From: Prevotella falsenii DSM 22864 = JCM 15124
GTDB taxonomy: Bacteria > Bacteroidota > Bacteroidia > Bacteroidales > Bacteroidaceae
Direction: 5' to 3'
NCBI RefSeq assembly: GCF_000613945.1
Contig: NZ_BAJY01000001.1
Location: forward strand, 1-64,000
DNA length: 64,000 nt
Part shown: positions 7,660 to 16,789 of the stretch, piece after piece
Position numbering within the stretch: the first letter of the stretch is position 1
Layout of the letters: each line of letters starts with the position of its first letter
Position numbers and translations under genes: made by a program
The notes under the pieces: model-generated
Told to the model about the DNA's origin: nothing
Database searches by the model: none
Seen by the model: the letters and a program-made list of their open reading frames with translations, nothing else

Positions 7660-8592
7660 CTATTGCCCATGCTGCCGGTTGTAGGCAATGTTTCGTGGGT
7701 GATGGTTAAGAATTTCCTCGCGCAACGTGCCGGTGTCGATGTGCGTGTATATCTCCGTCGTGCCGATACTTTCGTGCCCAAGCATTGCCTGAATGGAACG
7801 CAAGTTGGCTCCGCCCTCGAGCAAAGCCGTGGCAAAAGAGTGTCGCAGCGTATGCGGCGATATGGTTTTCTTTATGCCTGCATGTCTTGCGTAGTTCTTA
7901 ATCATTATCAAAATCATGGTTCGGGTAAGGTGTGCACCACGTCTGTTCAGGAAAACATAGTCTTCTTCGCCCTCCTTAATCTTCATTTGGTTACGGTCGG
8001 CGAACCAATAGTCCAGCTCCTGCAAAGCCTTTGGCGATATAGGAACAAGGCGTTCCTTCGAGCCTTTACCCATAACGCGGACGAATTGCTCCTCTCGGTA
8101 AAGGTTTGAGAGCTTCAGATGCGTAAGCTCCGACACACGCAAGCCACACGAAAACAACACTTCGATGATGGCACGGTTGCGATGTCCCTCCCATTTCGAT
8201 AGGTCGATGGCACGCTCCAGCATATCTACCTCTGCCGTCGAAAGCACTTCCGGCAGATGTTGCGGCTGTTTTGGCGATTCGAGCAATTCGGTAGGGTCTG
8301 CCTCCATATAGCCGTCGAGCACCAAAAAGCGGTAGAATTGTCTGACACCGCTCAATATCCGAGCCAGCGACCGAGCACCTATTCCAAGGTCGCATACCGC
8401 CGCAGCAAAGTTCTCTATATCTTCCAACTTCGCCTCTTGCGGCGTTTTCTCTTCATCAGCAAGAAACTTCAGCAACTTGTCCACATCGTGCATGTAGGCA
8501 TCGAGCGTATTTGCCGAATAACCTTTCTCCAACTTTAAGTAACGCTGATACTTGCGAATAAGATTAGAAGATGTTTCCTTGCTCGTTTCCAT
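7660..8592 (-). CDS. xerD: Site-specific tyrosine recombinase XerD
   Basis: 310 residues, the usual XerD length. The N-terminal SAM-like core-binding domain spans about 8-100. The catalytic domain has Arg152 (GLRVSEL), the GKGSKER lysine, HTLRHS (His247, Arg250), LGHES (His273) and nucleophile Tyr282 (IYTHID). XerD works with XerC at dif sites to resolve chromosome dimers. Here it sits among housekeeping genes, divergent from aroQ, with no integron or element around it, so I take it as the chromosomal recombinase. It shares a short overlapping divergent promoter region with aroQ. Confidence 0.92.
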   Translation of the reverse strand: METSKETSSNLIRKYQRYLKLEKGYSANTLDAYMHDVDKLLKFLADEEKTPQEAKLEDIENFAAAVCDLGIGARSLARILSGVRQFYRFLVLDGYMEADPTELLESPKQPQHLPEVLSTAEVDMLERAIDLSKWEGHRNRAIIEVLFSCGLRVSELTHLKLSNLYREEQFVRVMGKGSKERLVPISPKALQELDYWFADRNQMKIKEGEEDYVFLNRRGAHLTRTMILIMIKNYARHAGIKKTISPHTLRHSFATALLEGGANLRSIQAMLGHESIGTTEIYTHIDTGTLREEILNHHPRNIAYNRQHGQ

Positions 8593-8601
8593 ATTATTGT
8601 G

Positions 8602-8640
8602 TATTTTTGCAGAGATAGTGCCCCGATGGGTGCAAAGATA
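8602..8640. promoter_or_regulatory. Divergent -7 elements for xerD and aroQ
   Basis: Plus strand TATTTTTG at 8602-8609 points to aroQ. Minus strand TATCTTTG at 8640-8633 points to xerD. The two promoters face each other across less than 40 bp, so their transcription probably interferes. The -33 elements are weak. Confidence 0.55.
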
Positions 8641-8657
8641 AGTAATTTCTGTGTAAT

Positions 8658-9089
8658 ATGAAAATAATCATCATCAATGGTCCTAACCTTAACCTCTTGG
8701 GTAAGCGCGAACCAAGTGTTTACGGCAATCTGTCTATGGAGGCATACTTGCCGAAACTGCGTGCGATGTATGCCGATACAGACATTGAATACTATCAGAG
8801 CAATGTGGAAGGCGAACTCATCGACAAGTTGCAAGAGGTGGGATTTGCCTGCGACGGCATAGTGCTGAACGCCGGAGCATACACCCATACCAGCATTGCG
8901 CTGCAAGACTGCATTCGTGCCATTGCCGTTCCTGTGGTGGAAGTACATATAAGTAATGTGAACAACCGCGAGGAATATCGTCGCCATTCCATGATTGCAC
9001 CTGCCTGCATCGGCACCGTTCAAGGGTTTGGAATGGACTCTTACCGCTTGGCAGTGGAGGCATTGAAAGGCATAGATAGAAATTCTTGA
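8658..9089 (+). CDS. aroQ: Type II 3-dehydroquinate dehydratase
   Basis: 143 residues, full length for the small dodecameric type II enzyme. It shows the family start INGPNLNLLGKREPSVYG with catalytic Tyr22, LNAGAYTHTS in the middle, and VEVHISNVNNREEYRRHS with the catalytic histidine. It converts 3-dehydroquinate to 3-dehydroshikimate, the third step of the shikimate pathway, in the cytoplasm. Divergent from xerD; followed after about 20 bp by an O-methyltransferase gene, probably in one operon. Confidence 0.95.
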   Translation: MKIIIINGPNLNLLGKREPSVYGNLSMEAYLPKLRAMYADTDIEYYQSNVEGELIDKLQEVGFACDGIVLNAGAYTHTSIALQDCIRAIAVPVVEVHISNVNNREEYRRHSMIAPACIGTVQGFGMDSYRLAVEALKGIDRNS

Positions 9090-9109
9090 CAGCAAAAAGG
9101 CAAGCAACG

Positions 9110-9748
9110 ATGACGGAAACCGAACAGATAGACAAGTATATTCTCGACCACATAGCCCCCGAAGGCGACTATTTGTACCGACTTTACAGGGCAACGAACA
9201 TACACACCGTTCACGGACGAATGGCAAGCGGACATCTGCAAGGCCGCCTATTGAAGATGTTGGTGCAGATGGTGCAGCCCCGAAACGTGCTGGAAGTGGG
9301 CACCTTCAGCGGCTATTCTGCCATTTGCATTGCCGAAGGACTTCCCGACGACGGCAAACTATATACGTTTGAGATAAACGACGAGATGGAAGATTTCACC
9401 CGTCCGTGGATAGAAAGCTCGGCAGTAGCCGACAAAATAGACTTCCGTATTGGCGATGCCAACATCGAAGCACCTAAGTTGGGCATTACGTTCGATATGG
9501 TTTTCGTAGACGGCGACAAGCGGACGTATCTTGAAACCTACGATACGGTGCTGAAAATGTTGCGCCCCGGCGGCTATATACTTGCCGACAACACCCTTTG
9601 GGACGGGCACGTAGCCGATGCAGCCTACGACCACGACCACCAGACACAGGGCATTCGCAAGTTCAACGATGTTGTTGCGCACGACGACCGTGTGGAAAAC
9701 GTAATACTTCCTTTGCGCGATGGGCTGACCATTGTGCGGAAAAAGTAA
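9110..9748 (+). CDS. SAM-dependent O-methyltransferase (caffeoyl-CoA type)
   Basis: 212 residues from ATG 9110. An upstream in-frame TTG at 9086 would overlap aroQ, so I prefer the ATG. The methyltransferase_3 fold is clear: SAM-binding VLEVGTFSGYSAICIAEGL, acidic FEINDEM, DMVFVDGDKRTYLE and GGYILADNTLWDGHV. These are the metal-binding and SAM sites of class I catechol/caffeoyl-CoA-type O-methyltransferases. Bacterial members methylate catechol-like small molecules or tRNA (TrmR-like); the substrate here is unknown. Cytoplasmic. Confidence 0.88.
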   Translation: MTETEQIDKYILDHIAPEGDYLYRLYRATNIHTVHGRMASGHLQGRLLKMLVQMVQPRNVLEVGTFSGYSAICIAEGLPDDGKLYTFEINDEMEDFTRPWIESSAVADKIDFRIGDANIEAPKLGITFDMVFVDGDKRTYLETYDTVLKMLRPGGYILADNTLWDGHVADAAYDHDHQTQGIRKFNDVVAHDDRVENVILPLRDGLTIVRKK

Positions 9749-9788
9749 AGGCAGATTTCTAAAAACTCATCGTCAGAACAGAGCTACC

Positions 9789-9826
9789 GCAAAGCCATTC
9801 CACGCTTTGCACCTTTTTGTTTTTAG
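9789..9826 (+). terminator. Likely terminator of the aroQ operon
   Basis: Short stem GCAAAGC/GCTTTGC (9789-9810) followed by ACCTTTTTGTTTTT. The stem is modest but the T run is good. Confidence 0.55.
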
Positions 9827-9879
9827 CCTTTAGTAGTACGATAAACACACTCTTAAAAAGTGTTAAGAATGTTAATGTC

Positions 9880-10085
9880 GCGGCAAAACGCAACCATCGC
9901 ATAACCATCTCGTAACCAACACATTACAAAACCTATTGTTTTGCGTTCCAAAAGCGTAGGTTTTGCACGGTAAAACCGTAGGTTTTGCATCGCAAAACAG
10001 CCGCTTTCGCAAAGCAAAAGCATATGTATCATTTTTCAATCAGATTTGCTTTACAAAATTAAAACTATTTTAACGTTTTCTCTCT
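9880..10085 (+). repeat. Family A repeat, core copy
   Basis: Core words GCGTAGG / CCGTAGG / CAGCCGC. In this copy the third word does not complement the first two, so the hairpin is imperfect. The outer 455-bp ends are missing. Together with the terminator it accounts for the 421-bp gap 9749-10169. Confidence 0.8.
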
Positions 10086-10169
10086 GTGCAACAGCAAATC
10101 CTTTTAGGAGAAAGTCTGAACTATTAGAACTTTGTAGTATGCAAAGAAAAATATAGAGCTTTATGCTAC

Positions 10170-12788
10170 TCATAGTATAAAACGTATGTCGAATATGATA
10201 CTTCGTGGACGTAGCTGATAGGAAGTATAACTCTCTGTAAAGTCGCTGTTTGCATAAGAAACGAAAGTTCGGGTGTTGAAAATATTATCAAAATTCAAAC
10301 GTAGTTCTAATTTTTGGGTTGCTTTATAATTTATGCCTGCATTTAAAAATGCATAGTTCCGTTTGTCGGTAAATCGACTATTGCGGGTGTATTGCATATC
10401 GGTTTTGAACATCAAGCGGTTGGGAATGATACTGATGTTGAGCGTAGCATCATTGTTAAAGCTATGTATTTTATTCTGATAGTTGTCTGATTTTGAGCGA
10501 AACACCGACCATCTGCAACTTTCCATGAGCCTTATGCCTTTAATAATATCAATTGCAAAGTGGCTTAGAATGGAATAACTGTCGAATCGATAATCGGATA
10601 CCACCGATTGACGCAGTATTTTAGTTTGGTTAATGGCATAAGTACCTGTGAGCTCAATACTTGTGTTGTGCCAGCCAAACTCCTTTCGCATATTTGCCGT
10701 TATTGTATAATTGTTTGTATGATGAGGTAGATATTCCGCCTGCATCACAGTATGCGCATGCTCGTCTATCGTTGTTCCATACATAATATCGCTCCATTGA
10801 CGACCAACCGAGCCGGAAAGGTAGGCGAAGAACTCGTTAAGAATGTTCTTATACTGTATTTTGGCATCTACGGAAGCCGACTTGCTTTCAGCAAGATTTA
10901 CCCTGTAACGATTCAATGTGCGGTAGTTTTTCATTAAATAGGCGGTTAAAAGATTTGACCACCCCGTAGGAAACATACCATATCTGCCGTTGGTTGATAA
11001 TGTCCAATGGTCGGACGCCTTCCATAATAGTGCGAAGGAGGGAGAGAAAAGCAATTTGGTTCGGTGGGCGGTTGTAAGCTCATCGGCAATCGGTTCGTTA
11101 TCTACTTTTGTATAAATGAGCGACAACGGCAATTTGAACAACATTCTGAAATTGTTCTTTACATATTGTAAACTCGCCCCAATATTGTTTTTTAAAGTAA
11201 AATAACCCATATCGCCTTTGTTTGACGAAGATATATCAGCGTGGGTAAGCAATGAGGTCAGCCCTACATATTCAACGTTTAACGACGCTATGGGTGCTAT
11301 TGTCCAATGATGACGACGTACGTTTCTAACGAGGGAAAACTCGTTGTAGCTTCCCATATTGGTTACTTTGACATCTTGTCCGGCTTGCATATCCTCGGTA
11401 ATTGTGAGTGCCTGTGGATTAGTCTGTGCAAAGTTGGTGCTGCTGATTTCGAAGCCTCCGCCATTGGTTGTACGGTGAATCCATTGTGTTTTGTTGCTTA
11501 CGCCAAGGTTTCTACTGAAGGCATGCTGCTGAATACGTGAATTGTTGGATAACACCATACCGTTGTCTTCGTTCCATTGCCCGGACAGGTCGAGTGTATT
11601 GCGTAGAAAAGTATGGTCGGCATTGTTCTCGAAATCTAATTGAAGCGTTGCCGAATTGGTGGTGTGGCGAGAGGAAATATCCTCCGTTATGGTGCGAATG
11701 TTGGCTTCAGGCAGTAGATATGTAGTTTGGGAATAGCTGTTTTGGCGTTGTATGTCGTGCCCGTAGGTTAAGTTGTAATGTATCTGTGCGGTCTTGCCTA
11801 ACTTATGAAGGTTGCTGAAAGAGATATTGTGCTGATTGTTTCGCAGGCTTTTTCCTAATGGGGATAAGCCGGGGAAGATAACGGAAGTCATATTGGAAGC
11901 ACCAAGGTTGTTGCCTCCATAATAGGTTGTAAGCCAGTTTACCGATGCTCCAACATTATCGGTTTCGTAATAAATAACATGCTGACGCTTAAGTCCGAAG
12001 TACATAAGACCTGCATCTGCACTCCATTTCATACCGTCAGCATCATACCCTATCCCAAGATTAAGCGACTTATTCCACGTGCCTTTGGCTTTTTTCTTCA
12101 GTTTCAAATTGACCGCAGCCGACTCCGGTGGCAACTGATCTTGCAGAGCTTTGGTAGGTTCGTGGTTCTCTAATACTTGTACAGTACTTACATCTTCTGC
12201 TCTGATACCATTCGTTGCAATATTATACCTACCCTGCAACACGTCCATATTCTCGATATAGAAATGATTGATGGGTACACCTTGATACTTGATAATGCCG
12301 TCGTTGATGGTGATACCGGGTAGTTGCTTGAGTATATCGCCTATGGTACGGTCGTGTTCCTTCATGTAGGAAGATACAAGATAGTTGAGTGTATCCCTGC
12401 TACCCCATATCTTTTGCGCTTTCACGACCACTTCTTTCAATGTAATGCTTTCATAGTCTGCTTTGAAATCGATGCGTTGATTTTGAACACTTATCTTTTT
12501 TATCTGCTGTTTTATGTTGAATCCGGATAGGCGAAGCAATAGGTTGGGCTTATTGGAACGGAAGGATATGGAGTATTTTCCATCTTCTCCTGTTAGTCCG
12601 TGTGCTACGAAAGCAGAGTCTTCTACCTGCAAAAGGGAAAGTATGCACCCTTCTACAGGTTCTTGCTTATTATCAATGACACGTCCGGATACGATAAAGT
12701 TAGCAGAATCTTCTAACTCCGTCTGCGCCATACAATATGAAGATAGCAAAAAGCTCAGTACAAAAAAGATAAGTGTTCTCTGTTTCAT
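10170..12788 (-). CDS. Outer-membrane beta-barrel (TonB-receptor-like), GLPGLI-linked
   Basis: 872 residues. Signal peptide 1-21 (ending CMA-Q). A carboxypeptidase-regulatory-like beta-sandwich covers about 32-115 (VSGRVIDNKQEPVEG, GEDGKYSISF). A plug-like segment (about 128-220) includes GDILKQLPGITINDGIIKYQG, and a long strand-rich barrel follows, ending in the aromatic-hydrophobic IIFDIRFIL. No clear TonB box was seen. This pairs with the GLPGLI protein gene, whose stop overlaps its start by 4 bp (ATGA). The pairing is common in Bacteroidota. Function is unknown; uptake or export across the outer membrane is inference. Confidence 0.85.
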   Translation of the reverse strand: MKQRTLIFFVLSFLLSSYCMAQTELEDSANFIVSGRVIDNKQEPVEGCILSLLQVEDSAFVAHGLTGEDGKYSISFRSNKPNLLLRLSGFNIKQQIKKISVQNQRIDFKADYESITLKEVVVKAQKIWGSRDTLNYLVSSYMKEHDRTIGDILKQLPGITINDGIIKYQGVPINHFYIENMDVLQGRYNIATNGIRAEDVSTVQVLENHEPTKALQDQLPPESAAVNLKLKKKAKGTWNKSLNLGIGYDADGMKWSADAGLMYFGLKRQHVIYYETDNVGASVNWLTTYYGGNNLGASNMTSVIFPGLSPLGKSLRNNQHNISFSNLHKLGKTAQIHYNLTYGHDIQRQNSYSQTTYLLPEANIRTITEDISSRHTTNSATLQLDFENNADHTFLRNTLDLSGQWNEDNGMVLSNNSRIQQHAFSRNLGVSNKTQWIHRTTNGGGFEISSTNFAQTNPQALTITEDMQAGQDVKVTNMGSYNEFSLVRNVRRHHWTIAPIASLNVEYVGLTSLLTHADISSSNKGDMGYFTLKNNIGASLQYVKNNFRMLFKLPLSLIYTKVDNEPIADELTTAHRTKLLFSPSFALLWKASDHWTLSTNGRYGMFPTGWSNLLTAYLMKNYRTLNRYRVNLAESKSASVDAKIQYKNILNEFFAYLSGSVGRQWSDIMYGTTIDEHAHTVMQAEYLPHHTNNYTITANMRKEFGWHNTSIELTGTYAINQTKILRQSVVSDYRFDSYSILSHFAIDIIKGIRLMESCRWSVFRSKSDNYQNKIHSFNNDATLNISIIPNRLMFKTDMQYTRNSRFTDKRNYAFLNAGINYKATQKLELRLNFDNIFNTRTFVSYANSDFTESYTSYQLRPRSIIFDIRFIL

Positions 12789-13627
12789 TCCTTTTCTATA
12801 GGATTTTCGAAGGTGAAGAACTTAAGTTTTACAGCTTCGCCACTAAAGCTTACTACAGTAAATTTAATACCATAACTATCCAAATACGCAGCAGGGTCTT
12901 TTAAAAGAAGATGTTCTTGCTTTCTTGTTTTCTCTCGATTAGTCTTTACATAGGTTCTGTCCAAGAAGTAGATAGGTTTCGCTTCCTTTGGTTTTTCAAC
13001 TCCTACAGCTACCCAATGATAGTCGCCGTCTTGTGTTTCTACTTCCATTATCAGCCCCGGTAATCCAGCAAACTTCCACGGACCATAAGATAAGGGTATA
13101 TCCGTGGTAAACCAAGCTTTATAGTCTCTTCCACGATACCTACATGTAGCTGCTGTGCAGTTATATCCCAATACTATCTTATGCTCTGTTGAGATCTTCC
13201 AAGGCATTTTAGGCGTTGTTTCTTCATAAAGATAGGAGCCTGCACCGTCCATATTGTAAATTACAGTAACTTTTCCTTTAGGATAGTTAGTGTAGGTTTC
13301 ACCCAAATTAGATACCAGTAACATCGCAGCTCTTGAACCACGACTTCCTTTTTCCTGATATTGAGCAGCCATCTTCAAGTCGGCACTGCGTTCGCTCTCT
13401 ACAAAACTATGGCATATTCGTTGTCCGATGTAAGTGTAAACTTTGTCCTGACGAGGGTTCTTCGTTCCTGTAATATCATACTTAAAATTAAGGTCGTAGG
13501 AAACTATAAGTTGGGTTGTATCAATTGCAGTATGCTTGAAAACGTCCAACTCTGATTTACCCTGCGAAAATGATGCAATAGGAATTAGAAGCGATATGGT
13601 TAAAAGAATAAATCTATTTGTAATCAT
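12785..13627 (-). CDS. GLPGLI family protein
   Basis: 280 residues from ATG 13627. An upstream in-frame ATG at 13672 would put 15 residues before the signal peptide, so I reject it. Signal peptide MITNRFILLTISLLIPIASFSQ. The family-naming motif is intact as WKFAGLPGLIMEVE, preceded by WFTTDIPLSYGP. GLPGLI proteins (TIGR01200) are secreted or periplasmic proteins of unknown role that are usually encoded next to an outer-membrane barrel, as here. First gene of a two-gene operon with the 10170-12788 barrel. Confidence 0.9.
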   Translation of the reverse strand: MITNRFILLTISLLIPIASFSQGKSELDVFKHTAIDTTQLIVSYDLNFKYDITGTKNPRQDKVYTYIGQRICHSFVESERSADLKMAAQYQEKGSRGSRAAMLLVSNLGETYTNYPKGKVTVIYNMDGAGSYLYEETTPKMPWKISTEHKIVLGYNCTAATCRYRGRDYKAWFTTDIPLSYGPWKFAGLPGLIMEVETQDGDYHWVAVGVEKPKEAKPIYFLDRTYVKTNREKTRKQEHLLLKDPAAYLDSYGIKFTVVSFSGEAVKLKFFTFENPIEKE

Positions 13628-13766
13628 ACTTTTTAATTTAATAATAGATAGGCACATATATTTGTTAGACATTTAGATAGTTAATAACTTGTTTGTAATG
13701 GAGCATTCCCTCAACAAAGTTCTGCCAAACTGTAAACAGGGAAAATAAAAAGCATAGAAGTGCAAA

Positions 13767-13813
13767 ACAAAAAGGTGGGTTTAACACAACCAACGCTGTC
13801 TTAAATCCACCTT
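13767..13813 (-). terminator. Terminator of kbl
   Basis: On the minus strand AAGGTGGATTTA pairs with TAAACCCACCTT (one G-T pair), then TTTTTGTTTTGC. It begins about 28 bp behind the kbl stop codon. Confidence 0.8.
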
Positions 13814-13841
13814 ATTATATTATACTGATAGTGTCTGCGGT

Positions 13842-15029
13842 TTATTTCAACACGCCAAGTTCTTTACCAATCTTAATGAAAGCGTTGATACACTTGTCGA
13901 GTTGCTCGCGGTTGTGCCCTGCAGATATTTGTACACGGATACGAGCCTCGTTCTTTGGTACTACCGGATAGTAGAAGCCTGTAACGTAGATACCTTCGTC
14001 GAGCATCTTTGAAGCGTAGATTTGTGAAAGTTTTGCATCGTAGAGCATAACGGCGCAGATAGCACTCTGTGTTGGCTTAATGTCGAAACCGGCTGCCATC
14101 ATCTTGTCGCGGAAGTAGTTTACGTTCTCCACCAACTTGTCGTGCAGCTCGTTGCTTTCCTTCAACATCTTGAAAACTTCAAGGCTTGCACCAATGATGC
14201 TTGGAGCCAAAGAGTTTGAGAAGAGGTAAGGACGGCTGTTCTGGCGGAGCATATCGATAATTTCCTTGCGGCCGGTGGTGAAGCCTCCGAGTGCGCCACC
14301 GAATGCCTTGCCGAGTGTACCCGTGTAGATGTCTACACGACCGTAGGTCTTGCAGAGTTCGCTAACGCCGTGTCCGGTTTCTCCAACAACACCTGCAGAG
14401 TGGCTTTCGTCTACCATTACCAGTGCGTCGTACTTTTCAGCGAGGTCGCAAATCTTGTCCATAGGAGCAACGTTGCCGTCCATAGAGAACACGCCGTCGG
14501 TAACAACGATGCGGAAACGCTGTGCCTGTGCTTCTTGCAAGCATTTTTCCAATTCTTCCATGTTGCCGTTTGCATAGCGATAACGCTTTGCCTTGCAAAG
14601 GCGAACACCGTCGATGATTGAAGCGTGGTTCAATGCGTCGGAAATGATAGCGTCTTCTTCGTTGAACAATGCGCCGAATACACCGCCGTTAGCATCGAAG
14701 CAAGCTGCGTAGAGGATAGTATCTTCTGTTTTGAAATAATCGGAAATGGCAGCTTCCAATTCCTTATGACTGTCTTGTGTTCCACAGATAAAACGTACAG
14801 AAGACATACCGAAGCCACGCTTGTCCATCATTTTCTTTGCACCCTCGATAAGGCGTGGGTGGTTAGACAAGCCGAGATAGTTGTTGGCACAGAAGTTTAA
14901 TACCTTCTTTCCCTTCACTAAGATTTCTGCTTGCTGTGGTCCTTCAATAATACGTTCTTCTTTGTAAAGACCTGCGTCTTTAAGTCCTGCGAGTGCATCG
15001 CAGAGATGTTGTTTCATTTTACCATACAT
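13842..15029 (-). CDS. kbl: Glycine C-acetyltransferase (2-amino-3-ketobutyrate CoA ligase)
   Basis: 395 residues, the normal length for this PLP enzyme of the alpha-oxoamine synthase family. It shows NFCANNYLGLSNHP near residue 45, DESHSAGVVGETGHG (207-221) and the PLP-binding Lys241 in YTGTLGKAFGGALGG. It cleaves 2-amino-3-oxobutanoate with CoA to glycine and acetyl-CoA. The divergent neighbour (15213-16166) encodes threonine 3-dehydrogenase, which makes that substrate, so the pair forms the threonine-to-glycine pathway. Cytoplasmic. Related family members (BioF, SPT) are less likely given the neighbour. Confidence 0.94.
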   Translation of the reverse strand: MYGKMKQHLCDALAGLKDAGLYKEERIIEGPQQAEILVKGKKVLNFCANNYLGLSNHPRLIEGAKKMMDKRGFGMSSVRFICGTQDSHKELEAAISDYFKTEDTILYAACFDANGGVFGALFNEEDAIISDALNHASIIDGVRLCKAKRYRYANGNMEELEKCLQEAQAQRFRIVVTDGVFSMDGNVAPMDKICDLAEKYDALVMVDESHSAGVVGETGHGVSELCKTYGRVDIYTGTLGKAFGGALGGFTTGRKEIIDMLRQNSRPYLFSNSLAPSIIGASLEVFKMLKESNELHDKLVENVNYFRDKMMAAGFDIKPTQSAICAVMLYDAKLSQIYASKMLDEGIYVTGFYYPVVPKNEARIRVQISAGHNREQLDKCINAFIKIGKELGVLK

Positions 15030-15171
15030 AGCATAAAGTTTTTAATTATTCAACTACAAAGGTCTTGATATTTTTCGAGAAAAGAAACTTAAAAGCAGAT
15101 TATTTTATAGTAAAGCTGTTTTTTTATACAACATTAATACTTCCAATTCCTAAATTAATCAAAAAAGTATT

Positions 15172-15179
15172 TAACTTTG
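15172..15179 (+). promoter_or_regulatory. -7 promoter element of tdh
   Basis: TAACTTTG matches TAnnTTTG; transcription would start about 27 bp before the ATG at 15213. This argues against the longer in-frame start at 15177, which would lie inside the promoter. Confidence 0.55.
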
Positions 15180-15212
15180 CAGCACGAAACGAAAAATCTA
15201 TTCAATAATAAT

Positions 15213-16166
15213 ATGAAAAATATTTTGGTTATTGGCTCTACGGGTCAGATTGGCTCGGAGCTTGTAAGAGAATTGCGCAGCATTTACGGTGGCAACAACG
15301 TTGTCGCAGGTTTCATTAAAGGTGCAGAACCTACCGGCGAACTTCTCGAAGGTGGTCCATCGGCAGAATGCGATGTTACAAATCCTGAGATGATTACAGC
15401 GGTAGTGAAGAAGTACAACATCGACACAATCTACAATCTCGCAGCATTACTCTCTGTGGTAGCAGAAGGAAAGCCACGCTTGGCATGGAAAATAGGCATC
15501 GACGGCTTATGGAACATTCTCGAAATTGCCCGCGAAAACAAGTGTGCAGTGTTCACACCGAGCTCTATTGGTTCTTTCGGACCAAGCACGCCTCACGATA
15601 TGACACCACAAGACACTGTTCAGCGTCCCGGCACAATCTATGGTGTATCGAAGGTTACCACCGAGTTGCTTTCAGACTACTACCAGAAGAAGTACGGCGT
15701 AGACACACGTTCGGTGCGCTTCCCCGGTATTATTTCTTATGTAACTCCTCCGGGTGGTGGCACAACCGACTATGCAGTAGACATCTACTATTCGGCTGTT
15801 AAGGGCGAAAAGTTCGTTTGTCCTATCGCCAAGGGCACTTATATGGACATGATGTATATGCCTGACGCCTTGCATGCAGCTATTTCTTTGATGGAAGCCG
15901 ACCCGACAAAGCTTATCCACCACAATGGTTTCAACGTTGCAGCCATGAGCTTTGAGCCGGAAGAAATATTTGCCGAAATCAAGAAACACAAGCCAAACTT
16001 CGAGATGGTTTACGATGTAGACCCATTGAAACAGGGCATTGCCGACAGCTGGCCGGACCGTTTGGACGACTCTTGTGCTCGCAACGAGTGGAACTGGAAG
16101 CCACAATACGACCTTAAGAGTATGACTGTCGATATGCTCGAACAGCTCAGCAAGAAACTTCTCTAA
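15213..16166 (+). CDS. tdh: L-threonine 3-dehydrogenase, SDR type
   Basis: 317 residues from ATG 15213. An extended SDR with Rossmann motif GSTGQIG (8-14) and active site Tyr143-xxx-Lys147 (TIYGVSK). TPSSIGSFGP and FPGIISYVTPPGGGTTDY are hallmarks of the epimerase-like threonine dehydrogenases known from Flavobacterium and animals. It oxidises L-threonine to 2-amino-3-oxobutanoate with NAD+. The divergent kbl supplies the next step, which strongly supports the call over a generic NAD-dependent epimerase. Cytoplasmic. Confidence 0.93.
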   Translation: MKNILVIGSTGQIGSELVRELRSIYGGNNVVAGFIKGAEPTGELLEGGPSAECDVTNPEMITAVVKKYNIDTIYNLAALLSVVAEGKPRLAWKIGIDGLWNILEIARENKCAVFTPSSIGSFGPSTPHDMTPQDTVQRPGTIYGVSKVTTELLSDYYQKKYGVDTRSVRFPGIISYVTPPGGGTTDYAVDIYYSAVKGEKFVCPIAKGTYMDMMYMPDALHAAISLMEADPTKLIHHNGFNVAAMSFEPEEIFAEIKKHKPNFEMVYDVDPLKQGIADSWPDRLDDSCARNEWNWKPQYDLKSMTVDMLEQLSKKLL

Positions 16167-16218
16167 GCTGAAACAAGAATAAACGGAGGTTTAAAATACT
16201 TCTGACAAGATAGGATAA

Positions 16219-16266
16219 AAGAGGGTAACCAAAACTTTGAGTTCTGATTATCCTCCTTTCTTTTGC
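16219..16266 (+). terminator. Terminator of tdh
   Basis: GAGGGTAA pairs with TTATCCTC around a 19-nt loop, followed by CTTTCTTTT. Confidence 0.6.
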
Positions 16267-16290
16267 AGTATTAACTCTTTTCGCAGAAGA

Positions 16291-16490
16291 TAAGTAGGTG
16301 TCCATAATTAATTGACATTGTATTTACGGCTATTTTCCGGTCAGTCTGCCGTCTTGAAGAAGGAGTGTAGCGGGCTACACGACTGATGAAAGGCGACAGA
16401 ATGACGGAAAAGAGACGTGAAGACGATGGCAAAGTGAAAGCATAAAAGATAAAAGCAATATAGATACGTTTAATTTTGAACACCTACTTA
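16291..16490. repeat. Family C element (MITE-like, single copy here)
   Basis: 200 bp with 21-bp terminal inverted repeats that match at 19 positions: TAAGTAGGTGTCCATAATTA at the left, TTGAACACCTACTTA at the right end. No transposase. The interior has the palindrome GTAGCGGGCTAC, also found in family B as GTAGCCCGCTAC. It fills a third of the 623-bp gap 16167-16789. The remainder is AT-rich leader sequence of the next gene. Confidence 0.75.
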
Positions 16491-16789
16491 ATACATTTGC
16501 TTCTTGCAAATGGTTTCATCATTCAAGTATGATGTTGAAGGCATTCTAAAAGTATCGGCAAAAAAGTATCAATCATAGAAAAAAGCACTCGGATTATTGC
16601 AAAAACAGCTTGAAATCACGAAAAGAAGAATAAAAAAAAGTTATAAATACCGAATTTTCGTGCTCTATTCTAAAAAATGTTAGTACATTAGCAAACGACT
16701 ATCATAGACTATGATTACAGTTACCAAACATTTTAGAAACATCATAATAAACCAAATAATTACCTTTTAATCATTACATTCATTACATT

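Noticed and set aside
7660..8592. Tyrosine recombinase as a sign of an integrative element
   Set aside because: Length, motifs and housekeeping neighbours fit chromosomal XerD. No attachment repeats or cargo genes were seen around it.
8535..9227. 230-codon minus-strand frame over aroQ
   Set aside because: It is the complement of the well-conserved aroQ and methyltransferase start, and its translation has no family features.
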